From: Pogonophryne albipinna
Taxonomy: Eukaryota; Chordata; Actinopteri; Perciformes; Artedidraconidae
Direction of reading: 5' to 3'
NCBI GenBank assembly: GCA_028583405.1
Contig: CM053246.1
Span: 1,670,570-1,734,569, forward strand
Length of the DNA stretch: 64,000 bases
This document shows, piece by piece, positions 50,633-61,421 of the stretch (positions are counted from its first letter, which is position 1; every line of letters starts with the position of its first letter). The notes below the pieces were generated by a model. The model did no database searches and had not been told where the DNA came from. It was given only the letters and a program-made list of their open reading frames with translations. The position numbers and the translations under genes were made by a program.

Positions 50633-51685
50633 TAGTGCTGTCAAAATTATCGCGTTAACGGCGGTAATTCATTTTTTGAATTAATTGCGTTAAAATATTT
50701 AACGCATTTAACGCATGTGCAGAATGGCCCGCCCCATACGTGCCACCAGTGGCAGCGCCAGGGTATGGCTGGGGTAGGCTACACCCATACCAAGAAATGG
50801 CTTAGCCCCACCATGAAAAATGATGTTAAAGTAAGCAAAATAAAGTCCGCCAACTCGCGCGGAGTAAATTGCACAGACAGTAGTTAGTAAGATTGATTTC
50901 AGTAGCCACTTGTCTGGAAATACCGAAGACCAGAAACGGTTTTGAAAACTTTTGTCACGTAGTGATCATCTTCTCAATAGAACATCTTTGATAATGTCGG
51001 TGTTGTTGCAGGAAGTCCCGACGGAGAATACTTTTGCTGTAGTACAGGGGTGCACATAACTGGTACGCAGGTTATGTGCGTAATCTGAAACTTGTGTCAC
51101 AAAGCGCATTTGCGTACCGACGTACTTGTGCAGCTTTTCCAGAAGGCGGTTAGATCACCGGACGACAGAGTCGGTCTCCGTGTGCACAGACAGCGCTGCT
51201 GTTAACGTCGGTCTGTACAACGGAATTGTGCCGAAACTACGCCAACCGGCTGCGGAGGGAGACTCCCCCCCCCCCCCCTTCACTGGAGAACTGCGCTAAA
51301 ACAGCTGATCACAACGTTCACACTCTCTGGTCACGAAGTACCCCACTAGCCGCCGCCCCCCCCCCCCCCCCCCCCTCTGTCGACTTTCCTGAAGTACTCT
51401 CCCGTTGATAGAAATCAACACGTAATGAATTAAGACCCCACGGTTTGATGATTGATAGGTGTGTGGGTTGTCTTTCATTTTGACACGCAGACATTTTTTA
51501 TAATAAACATAGATACTGTATGTTAAATGGATATATCCGCCTTCTTTCATTTATCTTTCCATTCCCACAACAATATACATAAATAAATGGCATATTTTGG
51601 ACATAGTTCGAATGGTGATTAATCATGATTAATTAATTTTTAAGCTGTGATTAATCTGATTAAAATGTTTAATCGTTTGACAGCC

Positions 51686-51688
<3 letters not shown>
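50633..51688. mobile_element. hAT-type element, same family as 13022-13900
   Basis: Ends TAGTGCTGTCAAAATTATCG and AATCGTTTGACAGCCCTA, again set in (AT)n. The AATTAATCGCG-type subterminal repeats match the 13022 element. It includes CAGGGGTGCACATAACTGG at 51047, the left end of the 7372 family, so a third layer is present. Confidence 0.75.
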
Positions 51689-51720
<32 letters not shown>

Positions 51721-52767
51721 TGCAATAATTCTTCCATGCTAAATGAAGCTCTGTTGGATATCACTAGATCCTGTTACAGCGTAATATAAGTACATAACGA
51801 TTGATGTTTACATTAGCATAATTACTAGCTAGCCGCTAGCTGCTAACTGCCGCCTCTTTAATATCAAATCCATCATAATAACAATCCATTACCAAGCTGT
51901 CATGAACGCACGGTGCTGTTACGTGTACGCAAATTGACGTGCTTGATGTGAACGAGCATTTTGGTTAAAGTTGCGCATGCGCTATGAGCGCACATACGGG
52001 TACTTCTCAGGCATGCCGGGTAATCTGTGACGTTTCACTCTCTCAAAAGTTGGGCCATTTTATCATCATGCGCTAATGAGCAACTCTCATAGGAATGAAT
52101 GAGGCCCCGCCTCCCACGCTGTATCCAGTTCTTATTATACATCCATGGAGGATACACGCGAGCAGACTACGCGGAAGTGTTTTCACTACTCGCGTATAAA
52201 AGCCCCGCCCCCACCTTCACAGCTGGTCCATTTCAACAGAGGAAAACCTACAACTGGAAGATGAGTGGAAAAGTGCTCACAGCTCCGTGGGAATTATTAT
52301 GTGCAATTCATTTCTAAAAGGCTTTCACATTACTATAATTATATTTTTATTTAAATGTAGGCTATTTTACACCAAAACGGAACACAAAAGCAGGACCAAC
52401 CATCATACATTGAATTCCTTGACTAACAAGAGAAAGATTAATTCATTTCAATAAATATTTAACAACAAATGGGCCGGTTCTAAAGGGTTATTCAGTTAAG
52501 CCCGATGAGAGGGGATACAGCTGTGCACATGTCATCATTAACAGACGTCGTTTAAGAGTGACGTTTGAGTGAACGAGGACATCCCAATTAATACCTGAGG
52601 ACTCCTCGTGTCTCTCGCTCGCATCTTACGGAGGCGGAGCTAAGATGCAAGGAAGGGACGTGAGTGAGGGAAAGGAGGAGTCGAGGAGGGGTATTGGGAT
52701 GAGGCTACAGACACACAAACACTTGCTAACCACACACACATACACGGCAACGCCCACCACCAGCAGA

Positions 52768-52950
52768 TGCAAGTATCAGCGAGAGCAGCAGCGCATTTAC
52801 AACTTGGAGATATAACCACTATTTTCAATTTGTGGGGATAAAGGACGCAAAAAATATTACGGTCAAATGTAAATTGTGTGCAGGACAGAAAGCATTGTCC
52901 ACATCGAATAACAGCAATGCCAATCTCCTGAAGCACCTAACGTACATGGG
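52768..52950 (+). pseudogene. hAT BED zinc-finger fragment
   Basis: The frame gives AFTTWRYNHYFQFVGIKDAK then VKCKLCAGQKALSTSNNSNA and NLLKHL. Trp/Tyr-Phe, Cys-x2-Cys and His at the end match the BED finger of the hAT family whose ends flank it. No further transposase sequence follows before the right end at 53271. Confidence 0.75.
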
Positions 52951-53279
52951 GCTATAAAACTAGTCGCCAAAGACCCCACCGTCTCAACCACTGGCAGTGC
53001 CTGTCAAAATGTCTAAACATATCTTTTGTGTTTTATTGTTCCACTACATTTCATAATGATAATTGCTACAATGATGGGGAGTTGTCTTTTATCTTACTGT
53101 GCCAGAACAACACAAACACTTGTATTTTTATTGTTATTATTTTTAAAGTAAAGTAACTTGTTACTAGTTACTTTTATAATTTAGTAACTAATAAAGTAAC
53201 TAGTTACTTTTTTGAGAGCAGTAACTATAACTATTACTAGTTACTTTTTTTAAGTAACTTGCCCAACACTGGTGTTTAC

Positions 53280-54009
53280 ACAATAAAATATGCATAGTAA
53301 TTTAATAAATCCTTCCAACACACATTGTAAGAACAGTTCTGTTTCATATGAGTGTTGAGAGCTGTTCGGGAATATAGGCTATTGCGATATGAAGCAGACA
53401 CAATAAATCAAAATCCAGTACCATTCTGAAATCACCAGGATGTGTCTAAGTGATCTAACTAGGTTCTATTCATATTCTTGACGGGAAGAGCAGTGTAAAT
53501 GGGCGTCCATATGCATTTGAAAAGCAATATAAATCACACAGTTATTATACAATTGGCTTTAAAAGCACCATCGATAACCATTACCCTTCTCCAATTCAAA
53601 CTCTTGATGGGAAAAAAGGTCTAAATGGTTGGACTATACTGTACCCTACTGTATACATACAAAGGCCATTCAAGCTAGACGTTCTTCTGGAAATGTTCAC
53701 ATCAGGCACCTTCAAGTTAAACAATCAGGTGAACAACTTTAAGGTACATACCGCCACCTCCGGAGTCGGCTTGACTCGGTTTGCATTCATAAAGAATGCA
53801 CAAATGTGTTTAATCGTTAATGTCAGATATGTACTAAGTAAATACATGTGTTCCTGCTCAAGATTAGATTCAACTTTATTGTTATTGCACATATTACAGG
53901 TACTGAGACAATGAAATGCAGTTTAGCTTCTAACCAGGTGCAACAAGCAGTGAAGTGAAAAGTAATGTACACAATAGACAGAATCAAATATAGAATGAAT
54001 TGAATGATG
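53280..54009. other. intron with LINE-type tail at about 53865-53960
   Basis: AGATTCAACTTTATTGTTAT (53872) and the following CACATATTACAGG are the antisense of a fish retroposon tail, which leads straight into the minisatellite at 54010. The rest is unassigned. Confidence 0.5.
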
Positions 54010-54543
54010 AATAAACAGTGAGGGGTATGAATACACTAGATATACACAGCAGCCTGTGAGCAGTATGAACAGTGTGTATGAATATGCTATACACACAGCA
54101 GCCTGTGAGCAGTATACACAGTGAGTATGAATACACTAGATATACACAGCAGCCTGTGAGCAGTATGCACAGTGTGTATGAATACACTAGATATACACAG
54201 CAGCCTGTGAGCAGTATGCACAGTGTGTATTAATACCCTAGATATACACAGCAGCCTGTGAGCAGTATGCACAGTGTGTATGAATACACTAGATATACAC
54301 AGCAGCCTGTGAGCAGTATGCACAGTGTGTATGAATACACTAGATATACACATCAGCCTGTGAGCAGTATGAACAGTGTGTATGAATACAGATACACACA
54401 GCAACCTGTGAGCAGTATGAACAGTGTGTATTAATACACTAGATACACACAGCAGCCTGTGAGCAGTGTGTATGAATACAGATACACACAGCAGCCTGTG
54501 AGCAGTATGAACAGTATGAACAGTGTGTATGAATACACTCGAT
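54010..54543. repeat. minisatellite, about 50-bp unit, split by a hAT element
   Basis: About ten units of AATACACTAGATATACACAG followed by CAGCCTGTGAGCAGTATG and CACAGTGTGTATG. The array resumes at 55502-55560 after the hAT element. A frame on the minus strand (54087-54404) encodes the repeat and is not a gene. Confidence 0.9.
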
Positions 54544-55501
54544 CAGTGGTTCTCAACTGGTCAGGCCTCGGGACCCACTTTATACTTGGTCAATACATCG
54601 CGACCCAACATTTTGAAGCACTCAAATCTATTCAACAAAAAATCGTGCTGTAATATATACGCTTTTCAGCATACAATATTAATAAAAGTGAAGTACAGTG
54701 CATATATCCCTTATATCCCTTCACAGAACTAAAGTATGCTTTTAAAAAAGGTTTAATGAGATGATGGAATCAAAGCTGAACTATATAAAAAGGCACACAT
54801 GCTGAAAACCCAACCCCAGCAGGGGGGTCTGGGGGGATTCTCCCCCAGGAGATTTTTAGAAATACTAACAAAAACTATGCATTCTGGTACACTCTGAGAA
54901 GAAAATAAATAAATCTATTACTAGCTACCCGACATATTAATAATATTTTATGCCATTGTTTGTTTTTCACTTTGTTCTGACATCTTGCAGAAGAGTAAAG
55001 AGGAGATAGTCTGTGTGACTTACTTTAAATTGTGGGTAAGGGTAGATAGCTCCCATTGTTCTGTGACCTGTCAGTCATCAGACCGGGGGTCATATTTCAT
55101 TATGTGTTGATTTCTATCTGAAGTTGTAACCATGGATGTATAAAGAAGAGTTCTACCGCAAAGTTATTCTCCGTGGGGACTTCCGGCAACAATCTTGATT
55201 CTGATTGGCCAAAAGACTCGAAAAAACATCAGCAAAGATATTTTATTGAGAAGATGATCACTATGTGACAGAAGTTTTCAAAACCGTTTATGGTCTCCGG
55301 TACTTCCAGTCCAACGCCGACTGCATGCACAGTGTTAGAAAATCGGGCCTTCAAAATAAAAGTTTGACTTTTCCCCCCAAAAAAAAAAAGATTCCAATTA
55401 GTTTTTTTACATTTTTTTTTCTTCACTCACACATCCGCGACCCACTCCAAACGGATCCGCGACCCACTTTTGAGTCACGACCCACCAGTTGAGAACCACT
55501 G
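54544..55501. mobile_element. hAT-type element inserted in the minisatellite
   Basis: Ends CAGTGGTTCTCAACTGG and CCAGTTGAGAACCACTG, flanked by CACTCGAT (54536-54543) and CACTAGAT (55502-55509), 7 of 8 alike. 958 bp, non-coding. Confidence 0.9.
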
Positions 55502-55560
55502 CACTAGATACACACAGCAGCCTGAGAGCAGTATGAACAGTGTGTATGAATATGCTAATA

Positions 55561-56031
55561 TATATAAAGTATGAAACGGTAAGCAGTGCAAGTATAGTAT
55601 CAAATATATAGATATTCATTTCATGATGATAAACATTGTGGAACAATGATGAAAAATGGGAATGGAAGTGGCGACGTAAAACTGACACAAAACAACAACA
55701 AACTTTTGCCGAGCCAATTGGAGAGTTTCATCAGCAGCACGGGGTAAAAACCACCAATGAGCGCTCAGCTCGAGATACCAGCGAGTCAGAGAGAGAATGA
55801 TATCTGCATTTTCTCTTTTGGTTTGATTAAGATACATCCTGGGGATTGTGTTTACAAACATTGACCATACCGTTCACCACCCCCCATGTTGCCTATGCTG
55901 CAAACTCTTTGTTTAAAACTAATTGGCCATCGGAATGTGTGGAGGAAGTCTCCCAAGGGGGATGGTCACATTCCACAGCTCTCCCCCCCCCTCCTGTGAT
56001 CTCCCAACCCCCAGTCTGTAGGTTTGTGTTC
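55561..56031. other. intron, nothing recognised
   Basis: No coding frame, no readable ends. Confidence 0.45.
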
Positions 56032-56039
56032 GCATATTT

Positions 56040-56631
56040 CAGTGTTAATTTTGGCAGCTGTTTTTGATTTAGTCTTAGTCTTTAGACGAAAATGGTTATT
56101 AGTTTTAGTCACATTTCAGTCATTCCTATCCTTCGTAGTTTTAGTCTAGTTTTAGTCGACGAAAACTCAAAACGTTTTAGTCAACTTTTAGTCTATGAAA
56201 AATTACATTTTAGTCAACTTTTAGTCAAAATGTGTCTCTATACTCTCTGAACGCTCCGTCCCCGGCAGATCTCTGTGTCCGCTGCACTGTCTGTTAGGCC
56301 CCGCCCCCCGCACACAGAGAGACACAGGGAGATCGCTCTTCTGGAGTGAAGAGAGCGGAAATAATGATATTGCAAGTTAGAAACGTAAGATGCATTTTGA
56401 CAGACAAGATGGAAACTTGGGGGGAAATATGCTGCATTTTTAATGTCCGATAGTCCACCATTAACACCTTAGTCCCGTCTCGTCTCGTCAACGAAAACTA
56501 AATATACATTTCGTCATAGTTTTAGTTATCAAGAATCTATTTTTAGCTCGTCATCGTCTCGTCTTAGTGATGTAAAAAAGGTTGTTGACGAACATTTTTC
56601 GTCATAGTTTTCGTTGACGAAATTAACACTG
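56040..56631. mobile_element. hAT-type element, TSD GCATATTT
   Basis: Ends CAGTGTTAATTTTGGCAGC and GACGAAATTAACACTG, flanked by GCATATTT (56032-56039 and 56632-56639). Repeated TTTAGTC/GACGAAA motifs at both ends. 592 bp. Confidence 0.95.
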
Positions 56632-56639
56632 GCATATTT

Positions 56640-57252
56640 AAGCTGTCGCACTTTCTGTTGTTTCTATCGCGCATTGCCGGTATGAAAGGGTCTGTGCCGG
56701 AAATATCAAACATTTAATAAAAGTGAGAAACAATGAACAAGACTTAACGTATTCATCAAAATTAATTATATTTATTCAGTTTGGATGTAGGATTGTTGAC
56801 TTTGTTTAGAGCAGTGATCTTCTCTGCAGCAGAGAGCTAAGCGCTGTCAGACCGGAACTAACCCTGAAAAGTATTATCATCTGAAATTAATCATTATGTT
56901 ATTAATATTAAATATATATAAGTATTTTTACAACTTGTATTTAGAAATACTCTGTTGTAATTATTGATGCATAAATGTGTTCATCCATTCAATGTGGCAT
57001 CTGCTATAATGGGGTTAATGTATGATATTACTTAATAATACAATACATTATAATATATGATAATTACATTTGAGTTTTATTCATTTCTTATTTCATAGTT
57101 TCTCATTATTTTTATCGCTCATCTTATTTTTGATTTTATTAATCTGTGTGAATCTGTGCTATCCTGTTTTTCACTCTTACCCTGTTGCTGTTTGAACTAC
57201 TGAATTTCCCCACAGGGATTAATAAAGGTCCATTTTATCTTATCTTATTTTA
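56640..57252. other. intron with LINE-type tail
   Basis: CCCCACAGGGATTAATAAAG (57209) followed by TCTTATCTTA is the sense end of a fish LINE, next to the Harbinger-type element. Otherwise AT-rich. Confidence 0.5.
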
Positions 57253-58640
57253 GGGTGCATTCACACCTAATAGTCCGCTCTCTGGTGCGCACCAGACCAC
57301 AGTTTGTTACATTGTTTCATTTTTCAGAAGGTTCGGTTTGCGTTCACACGGGCAAAACTCAAACGGACTATAAACTTTAAACACAAGTCATGTGCTCGGA
57401 AATGCTGTTCAACCATTGGTCAGACATTAAGGGGGTAAAAACACAAATCCCTGCAATTTCTAGCGGAGCCTCCGCCATGGAACATCGGCACTTTCGGCAG
57501 GTTATTCTCATGCTGCTGTTAGTCTGGAGATCAACAGACACTAGCGGCCCGCGCATATGATTATATAATCAGACGTGCGTTAAAAAACATTATTACATGG
57601 CTTTGTTGAATACTCGATTCTGATTGGTCAATTCAGAACACGTGACACGTTGTTAATCCAGAACAGACAGACCGCTGTCAAGGATTTATTGACCGTTGTT
57701 AAGGACGCTCACATCTGCACAAAGAAGTCCGTTCGATTTAACTGTATACAGTTTGGCTGTTGGCAGTTACTTTGGCATTAGGGCAGGGATATCTAGATAC
57801 TTTCCAAGGTTTGACATAATGAATTGTGCTACTTTTAAAGCAAGCAACGATGTTTTCAAATCTGTAATCAAAAAGCTCCTCAAAAACGCTATCGAAGCAG
57901 TTCCTGCCGTTGCTACGTTAGTTCAAACAGTAACAACGGACTATTTTTCTTAGCGGATGCATGTCAATTGAAATCAATACATACAACTATTTTTTAAATC
58001 AATAAAATCATTTTCTAAATCCATAAAAGCATTTCAATTAATATTGGGAGTCATGTTGTTACTTTGTTGAGAATGTGGCCATGTAATAAGCGGGATAATG
58101 TGCATGCCTTCATGCCGATCTTGATCCCTCCGCTTCGCGTCGGGCTGCTGATCAGCCTGTCGGTGTTCTTTTCCCCATAATGACCGCGCCGCTGCACATT
58201 ATCCATGAGAGACGTTCTGCAGTAAGGAGGGGCGTTTCACCGACGACAGGTGTTCTTACTTTTATGTAGTTGACGGAGAATTTTTACTTTACACAACACT
58301 GTTCAACACTTCATTCTGCTTCACTCTAACTAAACAACCGCGGATGTCTTGAAAGACTCTTTCGCTAAATATTTTTGAAGATATCCGCGTTCTTATGACA
58401 CGTAAATACTACGCTTCCTATGTTTTGGTGCGGATCGCGTTCACACCAGCAATGAACTGCTCCAGAGTTCACTAGCAAGCGCCCCGAGACCACCTATTTT
58501 AGCGGACCAGAGTCCGGTTGTTTAGTTCACTTAAGAGGTCTCGGATTGTGTTCACACCGACCCAAATGAACCGCACCAAGCGGCTAAACGCACCAGGGTT
58601 CGATTCAACCGGACTATACAAGGCAGGTGTGAACGCACCC
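57253..58640. mobile_element. Harbinger-type element, TTA target
   Basis: Ends GGGTGCATTCACACCT and AGGTGTGAACGCACCC, both bordered by TTA (57250-57252 and 58641-58643), the 3-bp target of PIF/Harbinger elements. About 57770-58205 is shared with 26045-26500, so a second repeat is probably nested here. No transposase is seen. Confidence 0.65.
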
Positions 58641-59404
58641 TTAATGTATAAGTTGATTTACTTCAATCTACTATACTGTGCAAAAACACCCCAACAATAT
58701 TACAAAAAATATACTGCATAAAGCAAACTATATACTTTATTTGATCTAAAACATTGATGTTTTTTCATTATAGTAGCCTGTGAAAACCATAACAAATAAG
58801 TGATTGAATGCTACAGTATTCAGCAAACACAACTGCAGAGCTGCAAACATTGCAAACAGACTAAGTTCTCCCAGTTGTCTTTGTGTATTTGTGAATGAAG
58901 CGCCATCTCATGGTTAAATCCTGGAATTGAACAAATGGGGAAATTTGGCAACGCCCTCTAGCAATTTGGCAACACCCCCAGCCACTGGGATCCGCTGGGT
59001 TTTTGGTTGGGACACACCCATGTGAGTCCTATCTGGAATGCTACATCTGCACCCATCGATTCTGTGTCATCTCACGATGCGAATCGATGGGTTGGAAGTG
59101 CAGAAAGGATAAATAATAAGGTTTTATGAGTGAGTTTCAGTGCAGTAATCTGTTAGCATTTTTCACTCGTTGCTAATTCAGAGGCTCAGCGTTAGCATTG
59201 TGGGGTTTCTTTTTAAAAAAAAATTCAAATGATCAGTTAGATGAGTTTCTTCCCGTTACATGGATATAAAACATTCATAGTTTATTAAATGTTAAGATGC
59301 CCTTAGACACTGTTTCCTGCAAGAGGGCCCCGGTACCGGGGTCTCTCGGGCTTAACAGGTTAAGTGGTCTGGAATCTAGGCTGATGAATCAGATTCAAGA
59401 TGTA
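58641..59404. other. intron with truncated TTAA element
   Basis: 59085-59364 matches the right end of the 44166 element (GGGCTTAACAGG before TTAA). A 12-bp hairpin ACCCATCGATTC/GAATCGATGGGT lies at about 59051-59092. Confidence 0.5.
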
Positions 59405-59957
59405 CATGAATATCAAGGTTCAAGGCTTTTATTTGGCATACGTACATAGCTACAGTGTAGTTATGTAGATGAAAATCTTAGGTCACAGGCTCCACCAACA
59501 GTGCAACACAATAAAACAGAAAAACAGAAAAAATAAATACAAACAAAATAGTAAAATAGCGAAATAGTGCAATAAAAGTCTATATACAAGTGATTGGAAT
59601 AGGATATATTAGATACATAATTTGTAAGTTGCAGCCAGATGAATGTTATGGATGTTCTTTGAAAGTTCAGGTGTTTAACAGTCTTATGGCCTGTGGAATG
59701 AAACTGTCCCTGAGTCTGGTGGTTTTAGTCCTGATGCTGCGGTACCGCCTTCCAGACGGCAGCAGACTGAACAGTTTGTGGCTGGGGTGATGGGGGTCTT
59801 TGATAATCCTGAGGGTTTTTTTCCTGAGCCGCTGGGAGTAAAGATCCTCCATGGATGGCAACTCCGTCCTGGTGATGTGCTGTGCAGCTTTCACCACCCT
59901 CTGTAAAGCCTTACGATTGAGGGCGGTGCAGCTGCCGTACCAGGCTGTGATGCAGCC

Positions 59958-60485
59958 AGTCAGGATCCTCTCTATGGAGCACCTGTAGAAGGTCAGGATG
60001 CTCTCTAAGATGCACCTGTAGAAGGTCAGGGTCCTCTCTATGGTGAACCTGTAGAAGGTCAGGATGCTCTCTATGGTGCACCTGTAGAAGGTCAGGATCC
60101 TCTCTATGGAGCACCTGTAGAAGGTCAGGATGCTCTCTATGGTGCACCTGTAGAAGGTCAGGATCCTCTCTATGGAACACCTGTAGAAGGTCAGGATGCT
60201 CTCTATGGTGCACCTGTAGAAGGTCAGGATGCTCTCTATGGTGCACCTGTAGAAGGTCAGGATCCTCTCTATAGTGCACCTGTAGAAGGTCAGGATACTC
60301 TCTATGGTGCACCTGTAGAAGGTCAGGATACTCTCTATGGAGCACCTGTAGAAGGTCAGGATGCTCTCTATGGTGCACCTGTAGAAGGTCAGGATGCTCT
60401 CTATGGTGCACCTGCAGAAGGTCAGGATCCTCTCTATAGTGCACCTGTAGAAGGTCAGGATACTCTCTATGGTGCACCTGTAGAA
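59958..60485 (-). repeat. 33-bp x 16 in-frame tandem repeat
   Basis: Sixteen uninterrupted 33-bp units encoding FYRCTIESILT with a few variants (S for T, R for S). 528 bp exactly. The last unit joins the normal GCITAWYG sequence. Confidence 0.95.
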
Positions 60486-60563
60486 GTTGCAGAGTATCCT
60501 GGAGTCCATGTTGAACCTCCTCAAAGAGCCGCTGTCGAGCTGTTTTGGTGATGGTGTTTGTGT

Positions 60564-60738
60564 GATGAGTCCACGTCAGGTACTCAGTGATGAATCCATG
60601 TCAGGTCCTCAGTGATGAGTCCATGTCAGGTCCTCAGTGATGAGTCCACGTCATGTCCTCAGTGATGAGTTCACGTCAGGTCCTCAGTGATGAGTCCATG
60701 TCAGGTCCTCAGTGATGAGTCCATGTCAGGTCCTCAGG
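60564..60738. repeat. 25-bp x 7 tandem repeat
   Basis: Seven units of GATGAGTCCATGTCAGGTCC followed by TCAGT, with scattered changes. It lies in the LINE and breaks its reading frame because 25 is not a multiple of three. Confidence 0.95.
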
Positions 60739-61053
60739 GATGTGGACCCTGAGGAACCTGAAGCTGCTGACTCTCTCCACCGTAGTCCCATTGATGGCGA
60801 TGGGGGCGTGTCCCTCTCTCTGCTGCTTCCTGTAATCCATAATCAGCTCCTTGGTTTTGCTGACGTTGAGATGGAGGTTGTTATCCTGGCACCAAGATGT
60901 CAGGGTTTCGACTTCCTCTCTGTACGCCGTCTCATCGCCGTCGGTGATCAGGCCAATGACGGTCGTGTCGTCAGCAAACTTCACAATTGTGTTGGAGCTG
61001 TGTGAGCAGTATAGTAAACCAAGTCAATCAATTTCTGATCTTTGTGGTTCCAG

Positions 61054-61222
61054 TGTCTTTTCCTGTTGTGGTGCATGGCTCCTATCTCGTGGAATGGCTC
61101 CCAGGTCATCTACAACAAAGTGATTCGGCCCATCTTCCTCCGCTATGAGGCTGTGGTGGACGACATGGTGAATGACATCGGCGGGAGGGCGATGAGTGCT
61201 GCTGAGGACATCACCAGAGAAG
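61054..61222 (+). CDS. reep6: reep6 exon 4
   Basis: 169 nt: 56 codons plus the first base of a split codon before GTAAAG. It begins CLFLLWCMAPISWNGSQVIY and continues NKVIRPIFLRYEAVVDDMVN then DIGGRAMSAAEDITRE. The CMAPxxxNGxxxxYxxVIRPxFLRxxxxVDxxxND pattern followed by GRAxxAAxxITR is closer to REEP6 than to REEP5, in which this part is Lys-rich. This is the end of the membrane domain and an amphipathic helix. The acceptor (TTTGTGGTTCCAG) lies only about 50 bp from the end of a LINE insertion. Confidence 0.95.
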
Positions 61223-61296
61223 GTAAAGACCAGTTCAACACCAGTTAATTTTTTTATTAAATATGTGAGTACTTGAATATTTCTGCTTTTCTTCAG

Positions 61297-61421
61297 TCCT
61301 GTGCACTCTGATGAAGAATAAAGCTGTGGTAGCGCTGACACCCGCTCAGCCTGAAACCAAAAGTTTACCGAGTTCATCAACAGCTACAGTAGCTCCTTCA
61401 GATTCAAAAGAAGAACAACCA
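61297..61421 (+). CDS. reep6: reep6 exon 5 (C-terminal tail)
   Basis: 125 nt: 2 bases completing Val, then 41 codons, in frame with exon 4 (intron 61223-61296 is only 74 bp). It encodes VLCTLMKNKAVVALTPAQPE and a Ser/Thr-rich tail ending DSKEEQP. The VLxxLxxxKA...TP stretch follows the REEP6 pattern. The exon ends at a plausible donor GTACGT (61422). If that donor is skipped, the frame reads on for 21 codons to TGA at 61485-61487, giving an alternative tail. Cytosolic tail, low sequence conservation expected. Confidence 0.85.

Larger units (their letters stand above)
49116..52706. mobile_element. MITE-type element with CCTCATCCCAATACCCC ends, itself invaded
   Basis: AGCCTCATCCCAATACCCCT at 49117 is mirrored by AGGGGTATTGGGATGAGGCT ending at 52706; ACAG on both sides may be the target duplication. 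The inner CCTCCTCGG blocks link it to the GAGGAG repeats at 32480 and 62160. Later insertions occupy 49852-50616 and 50633-51688. Poly-C runs at 51266-51280 and 51357-51375 lie in the latter. Confidence 0.7.
48855..53271 (+). mobile_element. 4.4-kb hAT element with nested insertions, TSD GTGTTTAC
   Basis: Ends CAGTGTTGGGACTAACTAAC and GTAACTTGCCCAACACTG, flanked by GTGTTTAC (48847-48854 and 53272-53279). It keeps one BED-finger exon (52768-52950). Most of the length (49116-52706) is a later insertion that itself holds two more hAT elements. Confidence 0.9.
59667..60987 (-). pseudogene. LINE reverse transcriptase, C-terminal half, repeat-expanded
   Basis: The upper part reads IVKFADDTTVIGLI, which holds the FADD catalytic motif of the palm, and NLHLNVSKTKELIMDYRK, the downstream conserved block. 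A 25-bp array at 60564-60738 then breaks the frame. The second open frame (60524-59667, 285 residues) starts RRFNMDSRILCN, runs through sixteen 11-residue repeats (FYRCTIESILT and variants) and ends with GCITAWYGSCTALNRKALQR and LPSGRRYRSIRTKTTRLRDS. Relatives are expected to carry the 11-residue segment once. The N-terminal half and endonuclease are absent, so there is no activity. Confidence 0.85.
59405..61005 (-). mobile_element. 5'-truncated LINE with two internal tandem expansions
   Basis: The minus strand carries the reverse-transcriptase palm end (from about 61003), the C-terminal region, and a 3' UTR ending near 59415 (antisense CAAGGCTTTTATTTGGCA). The 5' break lies about 50 bp before reep6 exon 4. 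A 25-bp repeat (7 copies) and a 33-bp repeat (16 copies) interrupt the frame region. Confidence 0.85.

Noticed and set aside
59911..60477. A second 188-codon frame on the minus strand made of HREHPDLLQV repeats
   Set aside because: It is the shadow of the 33-bp array in another frame; the neighbouring frame joins real LINE sequence at both ends.
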